Source: Peltaster fructicola (Eukaryota > Ascomycota > Dothideomycetes). Taken from it: a stretch of 64,000 bases of DNA. Below the pieces are notes generated by a model. The model worked only from the letters and a program-made list of their open reading frames with translations. It ran no database searches and had not been told where the DNA came from. The stretch spans positions 744,001-808,000 of the forward strand of contig CP051141.1 of NCBI GenBank assembly GCA_001592805.2, written 5' to 3'. Every line of letters begins with the position of its first letter. Within the stretch, counting starts at the first letter, position 1. A program made the translations under genes and the position numbers. Shown in pieces: positions 32,478-44,447 of this stretch.

Positions 32478-34888
32478 TCAAAGCAGCGTCGCAAGCGTGG
32501 TAAGTCCTGAGCTCACAGCCTCTTTGCTCTTAAGAGTGAGGATGCTAGCTCGCTGCGCAAGATCGAGTAGCTCCTCGACATACTCAGGCCTGCCCTGATC
32601 CCTGCACTTGGCTAGAGAAGCGACGAGCACGCCAGCGAAAGTGTCCCCTACGCCGTTGACACTAACGATGTGCGCCTGCTCAACTTGTTCGGGAGCTGGA
32701 AATAGCCGTAGGTATACTCCGCCAACTCCTGTAGTCTCCTCAGACCCATTGGTGCATCGTGACAGTATGTAAGGAGCGTGTTTCGGACTCGTCAACCGTG
32801 GATCGCCAGCTGATAAGATCTGGGTGAGCAGGACACCCTGAGCGCCAAGCTTTGTGGTAATGCATGGCAGGTAAGGTAGCAGCTGTAAGCTTTTCTGAGG
32901 TATGCCTTGATCGACAAGCTCATTGCTTGTTGCCAGAACCATTTGAGGCCGTGCTCCTGTGGAGGGAATGCCAAAGGCATCAATGACTTCCCACCAGTCC
33001 CGGCTCTCGAAGAAGCCTCGAGCATGTGCAACTTCGTACATGCTCGATAGCTCTGACGCATTGGGTGTGACGAGATGGATCGATGGCTGAGGAAAGACAT
33101 TCAACGTATCGTACGCCTTCTCATTCGATGTCGCTGGCAGGAGGAATATGCCAGTAGACTTTGCGTTGCTTACTGGCTCGAAAGTGGTGTGTGTGCCGAC
33201 TTCTCTGGTAGCATTGATCCAGGTCTGCAGTTGTGCTGAGGACCAATTCGCATCGAGAACAGTATGAGTTGGACGTGATGTGTGCAAATCTTCGGTCCAT
33301 GTCGCAAGCGCCTTGTCGACGACGCTGTTGTCATCCAGAATGCTCATATCAGCCATTGCAACGACAAGATCCTTCTTGTTATCGTTGACAGCCACGTATT
33401 GAGCAGTGCGCTTCTGAGGCAGATGCACGATGCTGTGTGGGCTTAGACCTTCGCCGCGGAGAGCCTCGAGTGCAGCTTGCCCGTTCATATCGTCACCTAC
33501 CGCACTGCAGAATCTGACAGAAGCTCCCGCACGGTGTGCAGCAAGAGCTACATTGTGTCCCACGCCACCAAGGGATTGTATAATCCGGGCAGGATTGGAC
33601 GTGCTCAGCTCTAGAGGGCGATCAGAAGACTGTTCTCTTGGTGTGTAGTCGCAAGCAAAGTCCACTGCAAGCATGCCAGCAACGAAGACATCAACCTTTG
33701 CTGGTGACTCCTGTACTGTGGAGTGATCTTGTATTGTGGCTAGATGTGACGGTATCTCAGGGATGGACGGCTGGAATCGTTCTGGACTGATCCTGGGATT
33801 AGCTTGGGCTTAAGGATTATCTGTAATCATCACCTATTCTCTGAGCGTTGGAGCTTCGATAGCTCCACTGCTATGCGCGCGCCAACGCTGACATTTGACT
33901 CTACAAGTGCCGTGTTCGCCTTCACACTTTGACTGCCAGTCAACTCCTTCATCTTCGCAAGAATGAAAGGTGTTGCTCGGTTTCCTGTAGCGCCAGCCTT
34001 TGCGGCTTCAATAAGAGCTTTGTCAACGGACTCCTTGATATGAGTGTAAGGTATCTCGTGCTGTGCTGGGACAGGATTACCGAACAGTATTCCCGACTGC
34101 ATCCTCAAGCTCGCCTGTGTATAGATGATAGCTGCTGCCTCAGCTTCACTGTTGACGCTCATGGGTGATCTGTGTCCACTGTCTCTGCTCCAGAAGCCCG
34201 GGAAATCGACATTGTCGCCTCGACCATCGGCCATGGTGATTACGCCAACACCTTGTGTTTCCAGGTACTCAAGTGTCTTTGCAATGTCCAGGAAGGCCTT
34301 ACAACCAGATGCGATTACGGCTACTGGAGTACGTCCAAGTTCAGTTAGGTCAGCACTGATGTCAAAAGTGTCTTGTGCGCCTCGATGCACTCCTCCTAAA
34401 CCACCAGTCGCAAAGATCTTGATGCCTGCAAGATTAGCCAGAAGCATTGTAGCAGCAACAGTTGTGCCGCCATTATATCTCCGTGCAGTGTGCGCAGATG
34501 TCGCTAATGCATATCCTAGATCCCTTCTGGAGACCTTCAGCAAAGTCTTGGGGTCCTGTGAGCTCGCTGCAAGCCGGATAAGCTCCTCTCGCTCGAGACC
34601 AACACGTGCAATGCCATCAAGAATGCCTATCGTGGCAGGCGTGGCTCCCGTAGCTCGTACTATAGATTCAAGACTCGATGCTAGAGCGACGTTCTCGGGA
34701 TATGGAAAGCCATGAGTGTAGATTGTGCTCTCGAGAGCAACAACGGGTCGCTGCTCGATGACGGCTTGCCGGACCTCTTCTGATACGATAATGTGTCGAC
34801 TGTCAAGACTCAAGCAGCGTTTGCATGTTTCTCTACTCCTGGAGAGCGATGTGAGTGATCGCCAAGGGCTGCAGACTGAACTCTTCAT
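32478..34888 (-). CDS. Bifunctional pseudouridine-5'-phosphate glycosidase / pseudouridine kinase
   Basis: Two exons (34888-33834, 33792-32478) encode 789 residues; the 41-nt intron falls between the two enzyme domains. Residues about 30-345 are the PsuG-type glycosidase: VVALESTIYTHGFPYPENV, GILDGIARVGL, KVSRRDLGYALA, KIFATGGLGGVHRGA and NPVPAQHEIP. Residues about 390-789 are a PfkB/ribokinase-like kinase with SLGGVGHNVALAAHRAGA near the start and the catalytic-base motif NGVGDTFAGVLVASLA near the end. The kinase phosphorylates pseudouridine, and the glycosidase splits the 5'-phosphate to uracil and ribose 5-phosphate. In bacteria these are separate genes; the fusion is known in fungi. The first 25 residues (Ser/Arg-rich) could be a mitochondrial presequence. 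Confidence 0.92.
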
Positions 34889-35047
34889 GCCTTACAGACG
34901 TGGAAGTGAAGAGGATCATGCTGCGGTTGCTCGCGAGTGTCGTCAATACGAGCTAACCCGATCAGGCAGCATGCTAAAGACGACGTTGCTTGTCGAAGCT
35001 CAGCAACATTATATCGAACTTGAATCCGAGCACTTGATGTCACAACG

Positions 35048-36612
35048 ATGAGGTTAACGGTATGCGCTCTGCTGAGCGCGCTCAGTCTCGCTGCTGCAGA
35101 CCTCAACATCACTGGGACGACTATCTTCTCATCCTTTAAACCTCCACAACACTTCCGAAATGTCAACCTGGTGCGGAATATCAACCTTGACAAGAACTAT
35201 GCAAGAGAGACAGTCAATGTTGTGATCGAGAATGTCGATTCGAAAGCTCAGTCGGAGTACTACTTGGCATTTGAGCCCGACGCGATCACCAGAGTTGGAG
35301 GAGTTGAGGTCAAGGACAAGAAAGAGCCAGAGAAGGGAGGATTCGTTGCTCGATTAGCACAGGATGAATCACACCTGTGAGTCGCAGTGGGTGGTTGCGT
35401 GGCAGGTATACTGACGGACAGCAGCCCATTGGAGTACTACAAGATCATCCTCCCTAGACCTCTCGCCTCGAAAGAACAACAGACACTTTCAATCACCTAT
35501 TCAGTACTGTCAGCGTTAAAACCACGACCAGCACAGATCCCACAGAACGACAAGCAGTACGTCGAGTTCGCCTTCTCAGCATTCGCTCCGAGCGCATACA
35601 CAACGCTAAAGCAGAAGACGAAGCTCAAGCTGCCAACGACTGATGTGCCAGATGCTAAGGTCGTGCCAGCTGAGCTCAATGCAGACGGCAAGGTCGATCC
35701 ACAGAAGCAGGGAACCAGCTATTCATATGGACCATACAATGAGCAGCAGGCTGGAGCACAATACCCGGTCAGCGTGAGATATGAGTTCACAAAACCTCTT
35801 ACTCATGGACGCCTGCTTGAGAGAGACATCGAGGTCAGCCATTGGGGTGGCAATGTTGCAACAGAGGAGCGTCATTGGCTCTCGAACAAGGCAGCTACAA
35901 TCAAGGACCACTTCAGTCGTGTTGCACACCAACAGGCAGCGTACTACAACCCACCGATCGTGGCGCTGAAAGAGATGCGCTTCCCATTACCGATTGGCTC
36001 GGTTGACGCTTACTTCGTTGATGACATCGGCAATGTGAGCACATCCCGTTTCCGGGTCAATTCTCGAGAGTCAAACCTGGAGTTGAAGCCAAGATATCCT
36101 GTCTTTGGAGGCTGGCACTACAGCTTCAAGACCGGATGGAACGCTGACATCAAGCGATTTGTTCGCAAAGCAAAAGGTTCATCCAGCACCTTTGTCCTCA
36201 AAGTCCCATTCTTCGAAGGACCAAAACAGACCGAGGGCATTGAGTATGAGAGCATTGTCACTAGGGTGATTCTGCCAGAAGGTGCAACGTGAGTGATTGA
36301 GCTCTCCTGACACACCGTATGCTGACACAATGCAGGAACGTCCAATTCGAGACGAACGTACCACTCTACACCAACTCCTTGTCAACACACAAGACGTTCA
36401 TGGACACAATCGGACGAACAACACTGACACTCAAGGCCATCAATATCGTTGATGAGTTCCGAGACAGGGAGGTGATCGTCACGTACGACTACTCGACAGC
36501 ATCTGCTCTGAGAAAGCCGTTGACATTCTTTGTGGGTCTATTGGGAGTCTTTGCTGTAAGCTGGGTCATCGGCAACCTAGATGTAAGCATAGGGAAAGGC
36601 AAAATAGCGTAG
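35048..36612 (+). CDS. OST1: Oligosaccharyltransferase subunit OST1 (ribophorin I)
   Basis: Three exons (35048-35376, 35422-36288, 36336-36612) encode 490 residues. The protein starts with a signal peptide (MRLTVCALLSALSLAAA) and has one membrane segment near the C-terminus (PLTFFVGLLGVFAVSWVIG). Ribophorin I features include YYKIILPRPL, SVRYEFTKPLTHGRLLERDI, EVSHWGGNVATEERHWLSN and RYPVFGGWHYSFKTGWN. OST1 is a lumenal subunit of the ER oligosaccharyltransferase that transfers the lipid-linked glycan to Asn-X-Ser/Thr sequons. Its start is only 159 bp from that of the divergent pseudouridine gene, so the promoters overlap, and it ends 43 bp from the convergent fimbrin gene. Confidence 0.93.
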
Positions 36613-36655
36613 ACATTTATTGCATTGTGGATAGATGCTTGGAAATGCTATCTTC

Positions 36656-38777
36656 TCAAGCTCCAAGCTTTTCTGCCGTCGCCATCAAACTACCAATGAA
36701 GGTCACTATCAGACGAGATCGCAAGCTCGTGATATCCTCAGGCACAAGCCAGATCGTTGCGCCCATCTTTCGTGCGATCGAGATCGCAAGCTTTGCATTG
36801 GCATATTTCTCCTCGTCTGTACGGCCTGGTGCTACGAGGTCGTAGTCGACGTAGCTGCTCTTCATGCCGTGGAGCACGTCAAGGAAGAATACACCTGTTG
36901 ACAGTGATTGGTCCTTGAACGAGCGGATCTGAGACCCTTTGCCACCCTTTGCTGCTTGTCCGTTGGCCCATTGCACCATGTCAGCATCGCTGATCTCACG
37001 CTTGCCCATGCGCTGAGCGAGGGCACCCAGAGTGCTGACGATGTCCCGTCGCATGAGCTGCCAAACCATGCCGAGTGTGAGCGTGCGCTGACCGTCTGTG
37101 ATGTCTGCGCCCTGGATTCCAACAAGTGAGAAGCGATTCTGCTTGCCGATCTCGACCGCGTAGTTGGTGTTCTCGACGGCCTTGAATCGTGAGAGCCCGG
37201 ACTTGATGACCAGGTATGCTTCATCAGGATCCGACACTTGTGCAGGAGCCGCGTTTGCAGGCGGCTTATTGACGTGACGCCAGTTCACACTGCCTGGGAT
37301 GACCTTGTCGTAGGCTTGCAGCAGTATGCTTCCATCTCGGAGGTCCTCGAAGAAGGAGGCCACGGCTGGCTTGACATCGAGAGAATTGAGCCAGAGTGTG
37401 AAGACTCGTGCTTCTCGCTCGCCTTCAGCATCGAAGTCCTCAATCTCTGCCTTCTCTTCCTCAGTGATAGGATCAAGACCAGGGTGTGTGTTGAACAGGT
37501 TGGCGACGAATGCAAGGTTGAGCTTGGGGTTTCCGGCGACAAGTGAGGTCGGTGTCAAGAACTTGCGGCATTCAAGCCTGTCGGCGTTCTGCAGGACCTC
37601 CTCGGCTCGCTGAAGGAGGTCACGAGTCTGGAGTGGCGCGCGCGAGCAGATCTCAGGTTTGAGTTGATTCATGAGAACAGTATAGTTCTCACCATCCTTG
37701 ACATCAGTGGAGAAGTTCTGTACTCTACATTCGTGTTAGCGGAGGCCACACCTAGCATGAATTGAACATACCTTCGTGGCCAGTTAGCATTCTTGAGGTG
37801 ATAGTTAAACCATCTCAACAAGATCTGCTCCGGAGGAAGACGCAGGAACTGTTCCAAGGTCTCGCCGTCCTCCAATAGGCGATACAGCTCAGGATGTAGC
37901 TTGATATCGATCTTGCCGAGGAGACCTCTTCGGATGATCTGCCAGATCAGTCCCAGGATCAAGTGTTCTCGCACTTCGATGATATCACCAGCACCAATGT
38001 TCACCACTGAGCATCCGATACCCTTTGCAGACTCAATAACGATGTTATTATTCTCAGTCATGTGAAAGGCATTGAGCTGCTTGATCTTCTTGCCAACCCT
38101 GTTCAGCACTCGCTCGTCGATGGTGTCCGGCACACTGTCGTTGATAAGCTTCGCCAGGACGAGACCGTCTTTGCAGTGGTCGAACATCTCGAAGGTGTCT
38201 GTTGGGAAGGGAAGCAGGCTACCGATGTCCGGGTCTCCAGCAAGGACAGCATTGATGTGCCTCGTGAACTCCGTACGCTCATCTTCGTTGATGGTGTGTT
38301 GAGAGCTGGCTGTCGACCCTCCAACTGTGATCCTACCTCCTCCTACACCACCTCCTACACTTCCTTTCGAAGCATGCTGCGGTGCAGCCGGCAGGCCGTT
38401 GTTGCTTTTCGCACTGCTCAGACCTCGTGGTCGAGTCGGACCCGTGGATATGCGCTGTTGGGCAGGAGAGGATTCTCGTAGTTTAGCGATTAGATCGACG
38501 TAATCCTCAAGCTCGACTCTCCTCGAGCTGCCGAGTTCGACTTCCCTCAGAGCCTGTCGTACCACATCGTATGGCTGCTTCTCGGAAGCCTGCGTCGCCT
38601 TGATGACAGTTGCCTCCTCAAGATAGCCTTTGTCGTCTACATCGAGTCTTCGGAATGCATCGCTGAGTCCATATATCTCGTTTTGAGGAAATTGAGGGTA
38701 CTTCCTGTCAAAGATCAATACCGTTGTTATGCCCCGCGGAGGGGAATTGCTCACTTCTGAAGCTTAAGAACATTCAT
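36656..38777 (-). CDS. SAC6: Fimbrin (actin-bundling protein)
   Basis: Three exons (38777-38755, 38704-37772, 37724-36656) encode 674 residues. The first coding exon is only 23 nt: MNVLKLQ plus two bases joins to KKYPQFPQNEIYGLSDAFRR, the usual fimbrin start, so the in-frame ATG at 38754 is rejected. An EF-hand-like region (FRRLDVDDKGYLEEATV) is followed by a Ser/Gly-rich linker. Four calponin-homology domains in two actin-binding pairs follow, with landmarks DGLVLAKLINDSVPDTIDER, ENNNIVIESAKGIGCSVVNI, ILLRWFNYHLKNANW, VFTLWLNSLDVKPAV and MGATIWLVPEDI. Fimbrin cross-links actin filaments in patches, cables and the endocytic collar. The Gly-rich part of the linker (GGGVGGGR) is encoded by an imperfect repeat at about 38334-38360. 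Confidence 0.95.
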
Positions 38778-39985
38778 GGCTGCTCGTTGGGATCGTTGAG
38801 GAGGTCGAGAGATCTTGAATGGTAGATTTTATTGTCGCCTCATAACAGGTGTCGTTGCCTGATTATGGTACGCGTCCTGATGGATTCTGATCGTGGCACT
38901 GCAACAGTGGTAGTGAGCTGTAGTGGCTGTGCTGAAGCCCTGACGTAGCCGAAACACTTCAAGGCCAAAAGTCTTGGCAGCAACGACTTGTGCTCCTCTC
39001 ACCTCTCCGTACATGTTGTCAATGCGAGAAACACCTTTGCATAGGACTCGGGGAGCACTGTCGGACGCTGTGTCAGCGGTACTTCTTGAGCCGCACCCTG
39101 ACTGCTTCTCGTGTAGCTCTAGCAGCACGCGGCAGATCGTTCAGCTGACAGCACTTTGCGTCGCGAATCTGCCTCGAGGACCAACACCCTGGGACAGTTT
39201 CAATGGGGACATCACAACGTACTGACACGCTCTCGAGCGGCAAACTGATCTTGGTTCTACAGTCTTCGATCAGCCCTTTCAATTGAGATCATCCTTGGTG
39301 AGGCCGCTTCACCAATACTGCTAAACACCAATATCCATAGGCCGGCCTATACGAATCTCAACACCACGATGATCTTTTGCACTTTTGCGACAAGCATCAG
39401 CAAATTCAACCAACCATCGTAGATCTGGTTGCCACTGACCAACATGGCGCTGCACAACCTTCTTAGAGAGCAAGTCTGTCAGACATTGAAGTCGTGCCAA
39501 GACGGCCAAGAGAATGGCGTGCTTCCGCTGGAAGATCACCATTCTCAAGCCATGCAACCAAGTCGAACTCTCATTGTTACTGTTCACACGCGGTAGCACA
39601 CAGAACTCTACCAGACTTCGCCAAATCACGCAGACTATCGAATCAGTGATCTCGCACGAAGCCAAGCTGGGACAAGGCTGATTTCTCCCTTGTTGCCGTC
39701 AGTATGTTACTTACATCTTAGCTTCAAGTCATGTCTGACCCTGCATCCAAGAGTGGTTGCGATCAGAACTGCACTTGCAGCTGTGGGTGCAGGGTCGATG
39801 CTAGAGTCTTGCTATAATGGCTAAGAAGTTTGTCGACAGCCTTCGCAATCTCCGGCCATTGCTGAACGATGGATGGCGACATATACTGGCACGTTGATGC
39901 CTTGCGGTGAGGATGTACATATAAAGCTAAGTGCCCTGCACGACTCGAAAGTGTTCTTTTTGTCCTCTTATTCTCTACTCTCATC
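38778..39985. other. Long intergenic region, possible gene relic
   Basis: About 1.2 kb between fimbrin and the oxalate decarboxylase. A minus-strand frame at 39665-39321 (114 codons) has some protein-like helix-forming composition, but no recognisable domain and no supported start. I do not call it. A core promoter for the decarboxylase lies at the right end. Confidence 0.3.
39920..39926 (+). promoter_or_regulatory. TATA box for oxalate decarboxylase gene
   Basis: TATAAAG 60 nt upstream of the ATG, followed by a pyrimidine-rich leader (ttctttttgtcctcttattc) next to the start. This is the clearest core promoter in the window and suits a strongly inducible secreted enzyme. Confidence 0.55.
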
Positions 39986-41350
39986 ATGAAGTGGACAGTG
40001 CTTGCTACTGCTCTCGCCATAGGCGTTGAGGCAAACCCTCTTGCTAAAACCAACTCCCTTCCAAGCTCCAGCGGTTCAAAGCATCTACGTTATGAACTCG
40101 AGCGTCGTGATGCACCAGGCTTCAGCACTGGGCAGCCAATCGACGCCAATGGCAAAGGCGGACCAATCTCGGGTAAGACGATCGCAACGATGAGAACTGC
40201 AAAGCTTACAACCTCAGGTGGCACCAACAAGTACCTTGATCTCACCAATCCAGACAACCTTGGCGCAACATCGACCGACGCCGGAACTGTTGTCAATCTA
40301 AAGTGGAGTTTCTCCGACTCGAAGACTCGCCTGCTAAACGGCGGATGGGTTCGAGAGCAAGTTATTACCGACCTACCAGCGAGTCACGACATTGCTGCCG
40401 CTCAGCAGCACTTGAAGAAGGGTGCAATTCGCGAGCTACACTGGCACCGAGTCGCTGAGTGGGGATATGTCTACAAGGGACGCATCACTGTGTCAGCAGT
40501 GGATGAGTTTGGTCGCAACCAGGTTGACACTCTTGAGGAGGGCGACATTTGGTACTTCCCCAAGGGCGAAGCACACACCATCCAGGGTCTTGCAGAGGAC
40601 AACGAGTATCTTCTGGTCTTCGATGATGTATGTGTCGTCGGCGGGAAGACAAATCATAGCTAACATCAGTAGGGCAACTTCGATGCCGCAGGCACTACCT
40701 TCATGGTCGACGACTGGATCACTCACACGCGAAAGGATATCCTAGCTAAGAGTCTCGGCGTCAATGTCTCCGTCCTCAGCAGTGTGCCATCACCAAACCC
40801 ATACATTCTCAACGCCACCATTCTCGAGGAAGACACTCCATCACCATATGGCAAGCTCGAGGGAGCTAACTCATATACATACCACTCCAGCAAGGTCAAC
40901 GCTACGAAGGCACCAGGTGGAGGTGGAACCATCCAGATTGTGGACTCTACCAACTTCCCAATCTCCAAGACGATCGCAGCAGCCATCGTGCATCTCGAGC
41001 CGGGTGCACTCCGCGAGCTTCACTGGCACCCAAACGCCGAAGAGTGGCTCTACTTTGCTTCTGGCCACGCCCGTGCGACTGTGTTCGTTGGTGGCGCCAC
41101 AGCTCGCACTTTCGACTTTTCTGCTGGTGATACCGCCGTCTTCCCAGACAATGCAGGGCACTACGTGGTCAACACATCGAAGAATGAGACTCTGACCTGG
41201 CTTGAGCTTTACAAGAGCGACCGTGTTATCGATATCAGCTTGACACAGTGGTTGGCTCTTACGCCGTCAAACATTGTGGCCAACGTGCTTAAGATTCCAC
41301 TATCTGTTGCTAAAAACCTCAAGAAGGAGAAGCAGCTGATCATTGCGTAA
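39986..41350 (+). CDS. Secreted bicupin, oxalate decarboxylase family
   Basis: Two exons (39986-40627, 40673-41350) encode 439 residues; intron 45 nt. A signal peptide (MKWTVLATALAIGVEA) precedes a short propeptide-like region ending in ERRD. Cupin 1 has the manganese ligands in LHWHRVAEWGYVYKG and GEAHTIQG; cupin 2 has LHWHPNAEEWLYFASG and NAGHYVVN. This duplication is typical of oxalate decarboxylase, which converts oxalate to formate and CO2 with Mn and O2. The lid segment after cupin 1 reads GNFDAAGTTF rather than the SENS lid of the Bacillus enzyme. Secretion, the bicupin layout and QWLALTP near the end fit fungal members that detoxify oxalate or tune external pH. Confidence 0.88.
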
Positions 41351-41456
41351 GCGGTAGGTAGCATTTGCAGTGCAGCCAATGTCCATACCTTGCAGAAACA
41401 GACTGTATGTACCATTGATCATCACCACTACCGTGAACATACAAATGGTGTTCACT

Positions 41457-44228
41457 CTATATGTGCTTCTTCAAACGAGCCAGCACATATCGCAGTCGCT
41501 CTGTAAAAGTGCTCCATACCTTGTGTCCTTCTTCACCTCCAAATCCAGCCCTGTCGACTCTTTGGTGATGCTGAACGAACTCCTCGACAGCTTGCACCAA
41601 CGACTCCAAGCTTCCATCTTCCAGGTGAAGTCTCACTGTCTCTCGGACAGAGGTCTCTTGGCAAAAGTTTGCAAGCATGATGGCGAGATAGCCGAATGCT
41701 ACATTGCTGGTGGACTCATCCTCAGAGACTGCTTCCCGAGCCTGCTCATGACCAGTCTTGAAGATGTTGACCATCTCAATAAGTGATGGCTCCTGCAAAA
41801 TCGCTTGTCGCGCCGCTTTGCTATACTCTGAGAGGTTGATTAGGATGCCAATCGCCAAGATTAGCAAGTCGAACTTCAGCTTTCTTACTTCAGCGTCGGG
41901 TCTTATGTCGGTAATCTGTTTGAATCCAGTAACGATGTCCTGTGGCAGGCTTTGCAAAGTTCCTGCTCTGGCAAAGAGGAAGTGATCAATATTTTTGTCG
42001 TTGGTAACGTTCAGGCAAAGGCGATATGCCAAGAACATGGTATGTTGGGAGAAGTCAGAGGACCTGCTTAATGTAGCAGGTAAAGTTGCGATGGTTTCAA
42101 TCACCGTAGCTGGCCAGTCTGAAGGTGAATATAAGGTGGAAAGGGCCTCCAGGAGTGAGATCACGATGGAGGTGTCAAGTCTGTCGGCCGACAAGAATAA
42201 GCCTGGTGGACAGATCACTGTGAGAGCATCATCGCTCAATAGCGCAGATGTGTCTCCATTTTGACGTAGCTTGCTTACAAGCAGATCAATCGCACGAAGG
42301 TATAACGTCCGCACACGCAATGCATCGGGTAATCCGTCGACCCATAGCTCGCTGAGCTTCTTGGTCTTCCTCAGCAAGGTTGAAAATGCCATGTTGGATC
42401 TCCCCAATTCAGTGCTGTGGGTTGACGTCAAGGCTGCAATGTCGGTTTCAATGCGTAGCAGTTCAGTCGAATCAAGAAGCCTGTCTTTGAACCTTTGTAG
42501 AGCTGGACGTGGCAGATCATGCCTAAGCAGGAGTAAGGATGCAGTTACGAGCAGCGCCTTCGACAGCTCATCAGATGCGTCTGGGAGTAGATCCAACAAG
42601 ATTGCCTCGTGATTGTGTTGTATAAAGGTCTTCGCAAAGTCGTCATTCAAAAGCTTGATACCAAGTTTGATGAGAGCAGTCGTTTGATGAGATCGTGCTG
42701 CTGTCTGCTTGACATCTTGCAACAGTTCGTCCATCTCTGCTATGATCCTGGAGGACTTGCCGCGGGCTCTGAGTTCGTGGACCGATCGAATCTGAACGCT
42801 ATTAGTGTCGAGTTCGTCGTCGAATTCTAGAGCACTGTTGGAGAGGTTCGACCCTCTCTTGGGTGACGAGTCGTGGGCGAGGTTTAGTAACATAGCATCT
42901 TCTATGCTATCTTCAGCAAGGTGCGATCGCTGTTGTGTGTATGTGAGGTGTGTTGCCACAGTGCGTGAGGCTGTTCGTCGTGCATTCGCCGGTATGTCGG
43001 TGGCAACGCTCTCTGCTGGAGGTGCTTCATCTAGGTCAATGTCTGAGCTAGCTTCGTCACTGTGGTCAACTCCATCATCATGTGGTACAGCAGCCCGTAG
43101 TTGGTCAACAAGTCTCGCTTTACTCGATCTTGGAGTCTCAGCCGGCGGAGATATAGAAATTCGTCGGCTAGCCGAAGGGGCGATCCTACGTGAGCCATGC
43201 ATGGTATCACGCTCGCTGATGTCCTCGAAAAGGTCCTGCCACAAGCGATCTTGTTTCGGTGTCAGCCCTTTGGAATACTTGCCCTTCGTTTTTGGGGTTG
43301 GCAGAGATGATCGCGGAGGCGTGGAAAGAGCAGGACTTGAGGGCGCCTGAACCTTCCTTGATGCCTGCAGCGCCTCAGAGACCTCACTCATCTCGATGTC
43401 ACTCAAGGCGTGATCTGTCTGTAGTGCGCTATCTTGTCGTGAGGACTGCATCGTATACTCTCGCTGAAGCATGGGCGAAGAATGGTTGGACTTGTTTACT
43501 CTGCTCAACTTCCCTTGTTTGACTGATGGCTGAACTTCTTGAGCAGCACGCTGCATGTGATCTTTGTTAGTATCCGATATGATCGCGGCAGTCTCAATGT
43601 CGGCTCCGTCTCCATTGTCATCGGAAGAGTTAGCGGGAAAGCCTTTTCGAGACTTCAATCGGTCGATCGCGCTCATTCCTGCCAATGTCGTGGGATTTGA
43701 GGTCTGTTTCACACTCGACTGTGTCACAGGTTTAGCCATCCGTTTGATGTGTACAGGCAAGACCTTGGACATAGAGCGCTTATCTGCTGGTGCAGATGCC
43801 ATACCCTTGTGAGGAGTTCCACTCAGTCGTGGTCGTTTGTCTGACCATGCTGAGGTCTTGATCGAAGGTAGACATCGGTCGTCGAACAGTGGCCTTTTCT
43901 TCGGGGCTTTCGCAAGTGCCGGCCTTTCGATGTGATCGACAGAACTTTCGTCCTCGGAGAACGAGACATCGAAGACATCCTTCGTAATAGGCTGCGACGG
44001 TAGTATCACAGATGGCGTCGCTGCTATCAGGTTGGTCGCCGCGACAGCGTTGGCGGCAGGCGAATGAGCCTTTCGAGGCTGGCTGAATCGCTTGGACTCG
44101 CGCGGATCTGCTGCATATTCACTGTCGAAGAAACCCAGATCTCCACTGAAGGTTGGTGTTCCGGTCTTCTTACCATATGTTGCTGGTCGCTTCTTACGCT
44201 GGGCTGACGCTGGAGTGGAGGCCGGCAT
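41457..44228 (-). CDS. WAPL cohesin-release factor (Rad61/Wpl1)
   Basis: A single exon of 923 residues. The first 480 residues are disordered, with Lys/Arg/Ser/Pro-rich patches and acidic clusters (DVSFSEDESS). From about 490 the helical WAPL domain begins: RSVHELRARGKSSRIIAEMD, ELLQDVKQ, LIKLGIKLLND, LLDLLPDASDELSKALLV, LCLNVTNDKN and VAFGYLAIMLANF. WAPL binds Pds5 and opens the cohesin ring to release it from chromatin. The domain is a stack of HEAT-like helices, and the match at NVTNDKN (where many members use LTNNN) fits the family. The gene is convergent with the oxalate decarboxylase, with 106 bp between stops. Confidence 0.85.
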   Translation of the reverse strand: MPASTPASAQRKKRPATYGKKTGTPTFSGDLGFFDSEYAADPRESKRFSQPRKAHSPAANAVAATNLIAATPSVILPSQPITKDVFDVSFSEDESSVDHIERPALAKAPKKRPLFDDRCLPSIKTSAWSDKRPRLSGTPHKGMASAPADKRSMSKVLPVHIKRMAKPVTQSSVKQTSNPTTLAGMSAIDRLKSRKGFPANSSDDNGDGADIETAAIISDTNKDHMQRAAQEVQPSVKQGKLSRVNKSNHSSPMLQREYTMQSSRQDSALQTDHALSDIEMSEVSEALQASRKVQAPSSPALSTPPRSSLPTPKTKGKYSKGLTPKQDRLWQDLFEDISERDTMHGSRRIAPSASRRISISPPAETPRSSKARLVDQLRAAVPHDDGVDHSDEASSDIDLDEAPPAESVATDIPANARRTASRTVATHLTYTQQRSHLAEDSIEDAMLLNLAHDSSPKRGSNLSNSALEFDDELDTNSVQIRSVHELRARGKSSRIIAEMDELLQDVKQTAARSHQTTALIKLGIKLLNDDFAKTFIQHNHEAILLDLLPDASDELSKALLVTASLLLLRHDLPRPALQRFKDRLLDSTELLRIETDIAALTSTHSTELGRSNMAFSTLLRKTKKLSELWVDGLPDALRVRTLYLRAIDLLVSKLRQNGDTSALLSDDALTVICPPGLFLSADRLDTSIVISLLEALSTLYSPSDWPATVIETIATLPATLSRSSDFSQHTMFLAYRLCLNVTNDKNIDHFLFARAGTLQSLPQDIVTGFKQITDIRPDAEVRKLKFDLLILAIGILINLSEYSKAARQAILQEPSLIEMVNIFKTGHEQAREAVSEDESTSNVAFGYLAIMLANFCQETSVRETVRLHLEDGSLESLVQAVEEFVQHHQRVDRAGFGGEEGHKVWSTFTERLRYVLARLKKHI

Positions 44229-44447
44229 TATCGCATGAGCTTGTTGCGTGGCAACAGAGCGCGGTAGACGGACAGTGTCATATTATACTGCTCTGCTGAG
44301 GTAAATTGAATGTACTCCTTTGTTGACATGTGATATGGGTTGTTGCGCTAATCAGCAAGTTTGGCTGCTGCTGTCGACTTCACGTATGTGGTCCGTGCAT
44401 TGTGGATATGTACCGGTTCATTGTATTTCTTTCTGCTCTTTATTGTT

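Noticed and set aside
38705-38754. Fimbrin start at the ATG-like codon at 38754
   Set aside because: Lies inside the first intron; the conserved start MNVLKLQ-KKYPQFPQN is produced from the 23-nt exon upstream.
39321-39665. 114-codon minus-strand frame between fimbrin and oxalate decarboxylase
   Set aside because: Somewhat protein-like but with no recognisable domain, no convincing start context and no splice partner that extends it; possibly a relic.
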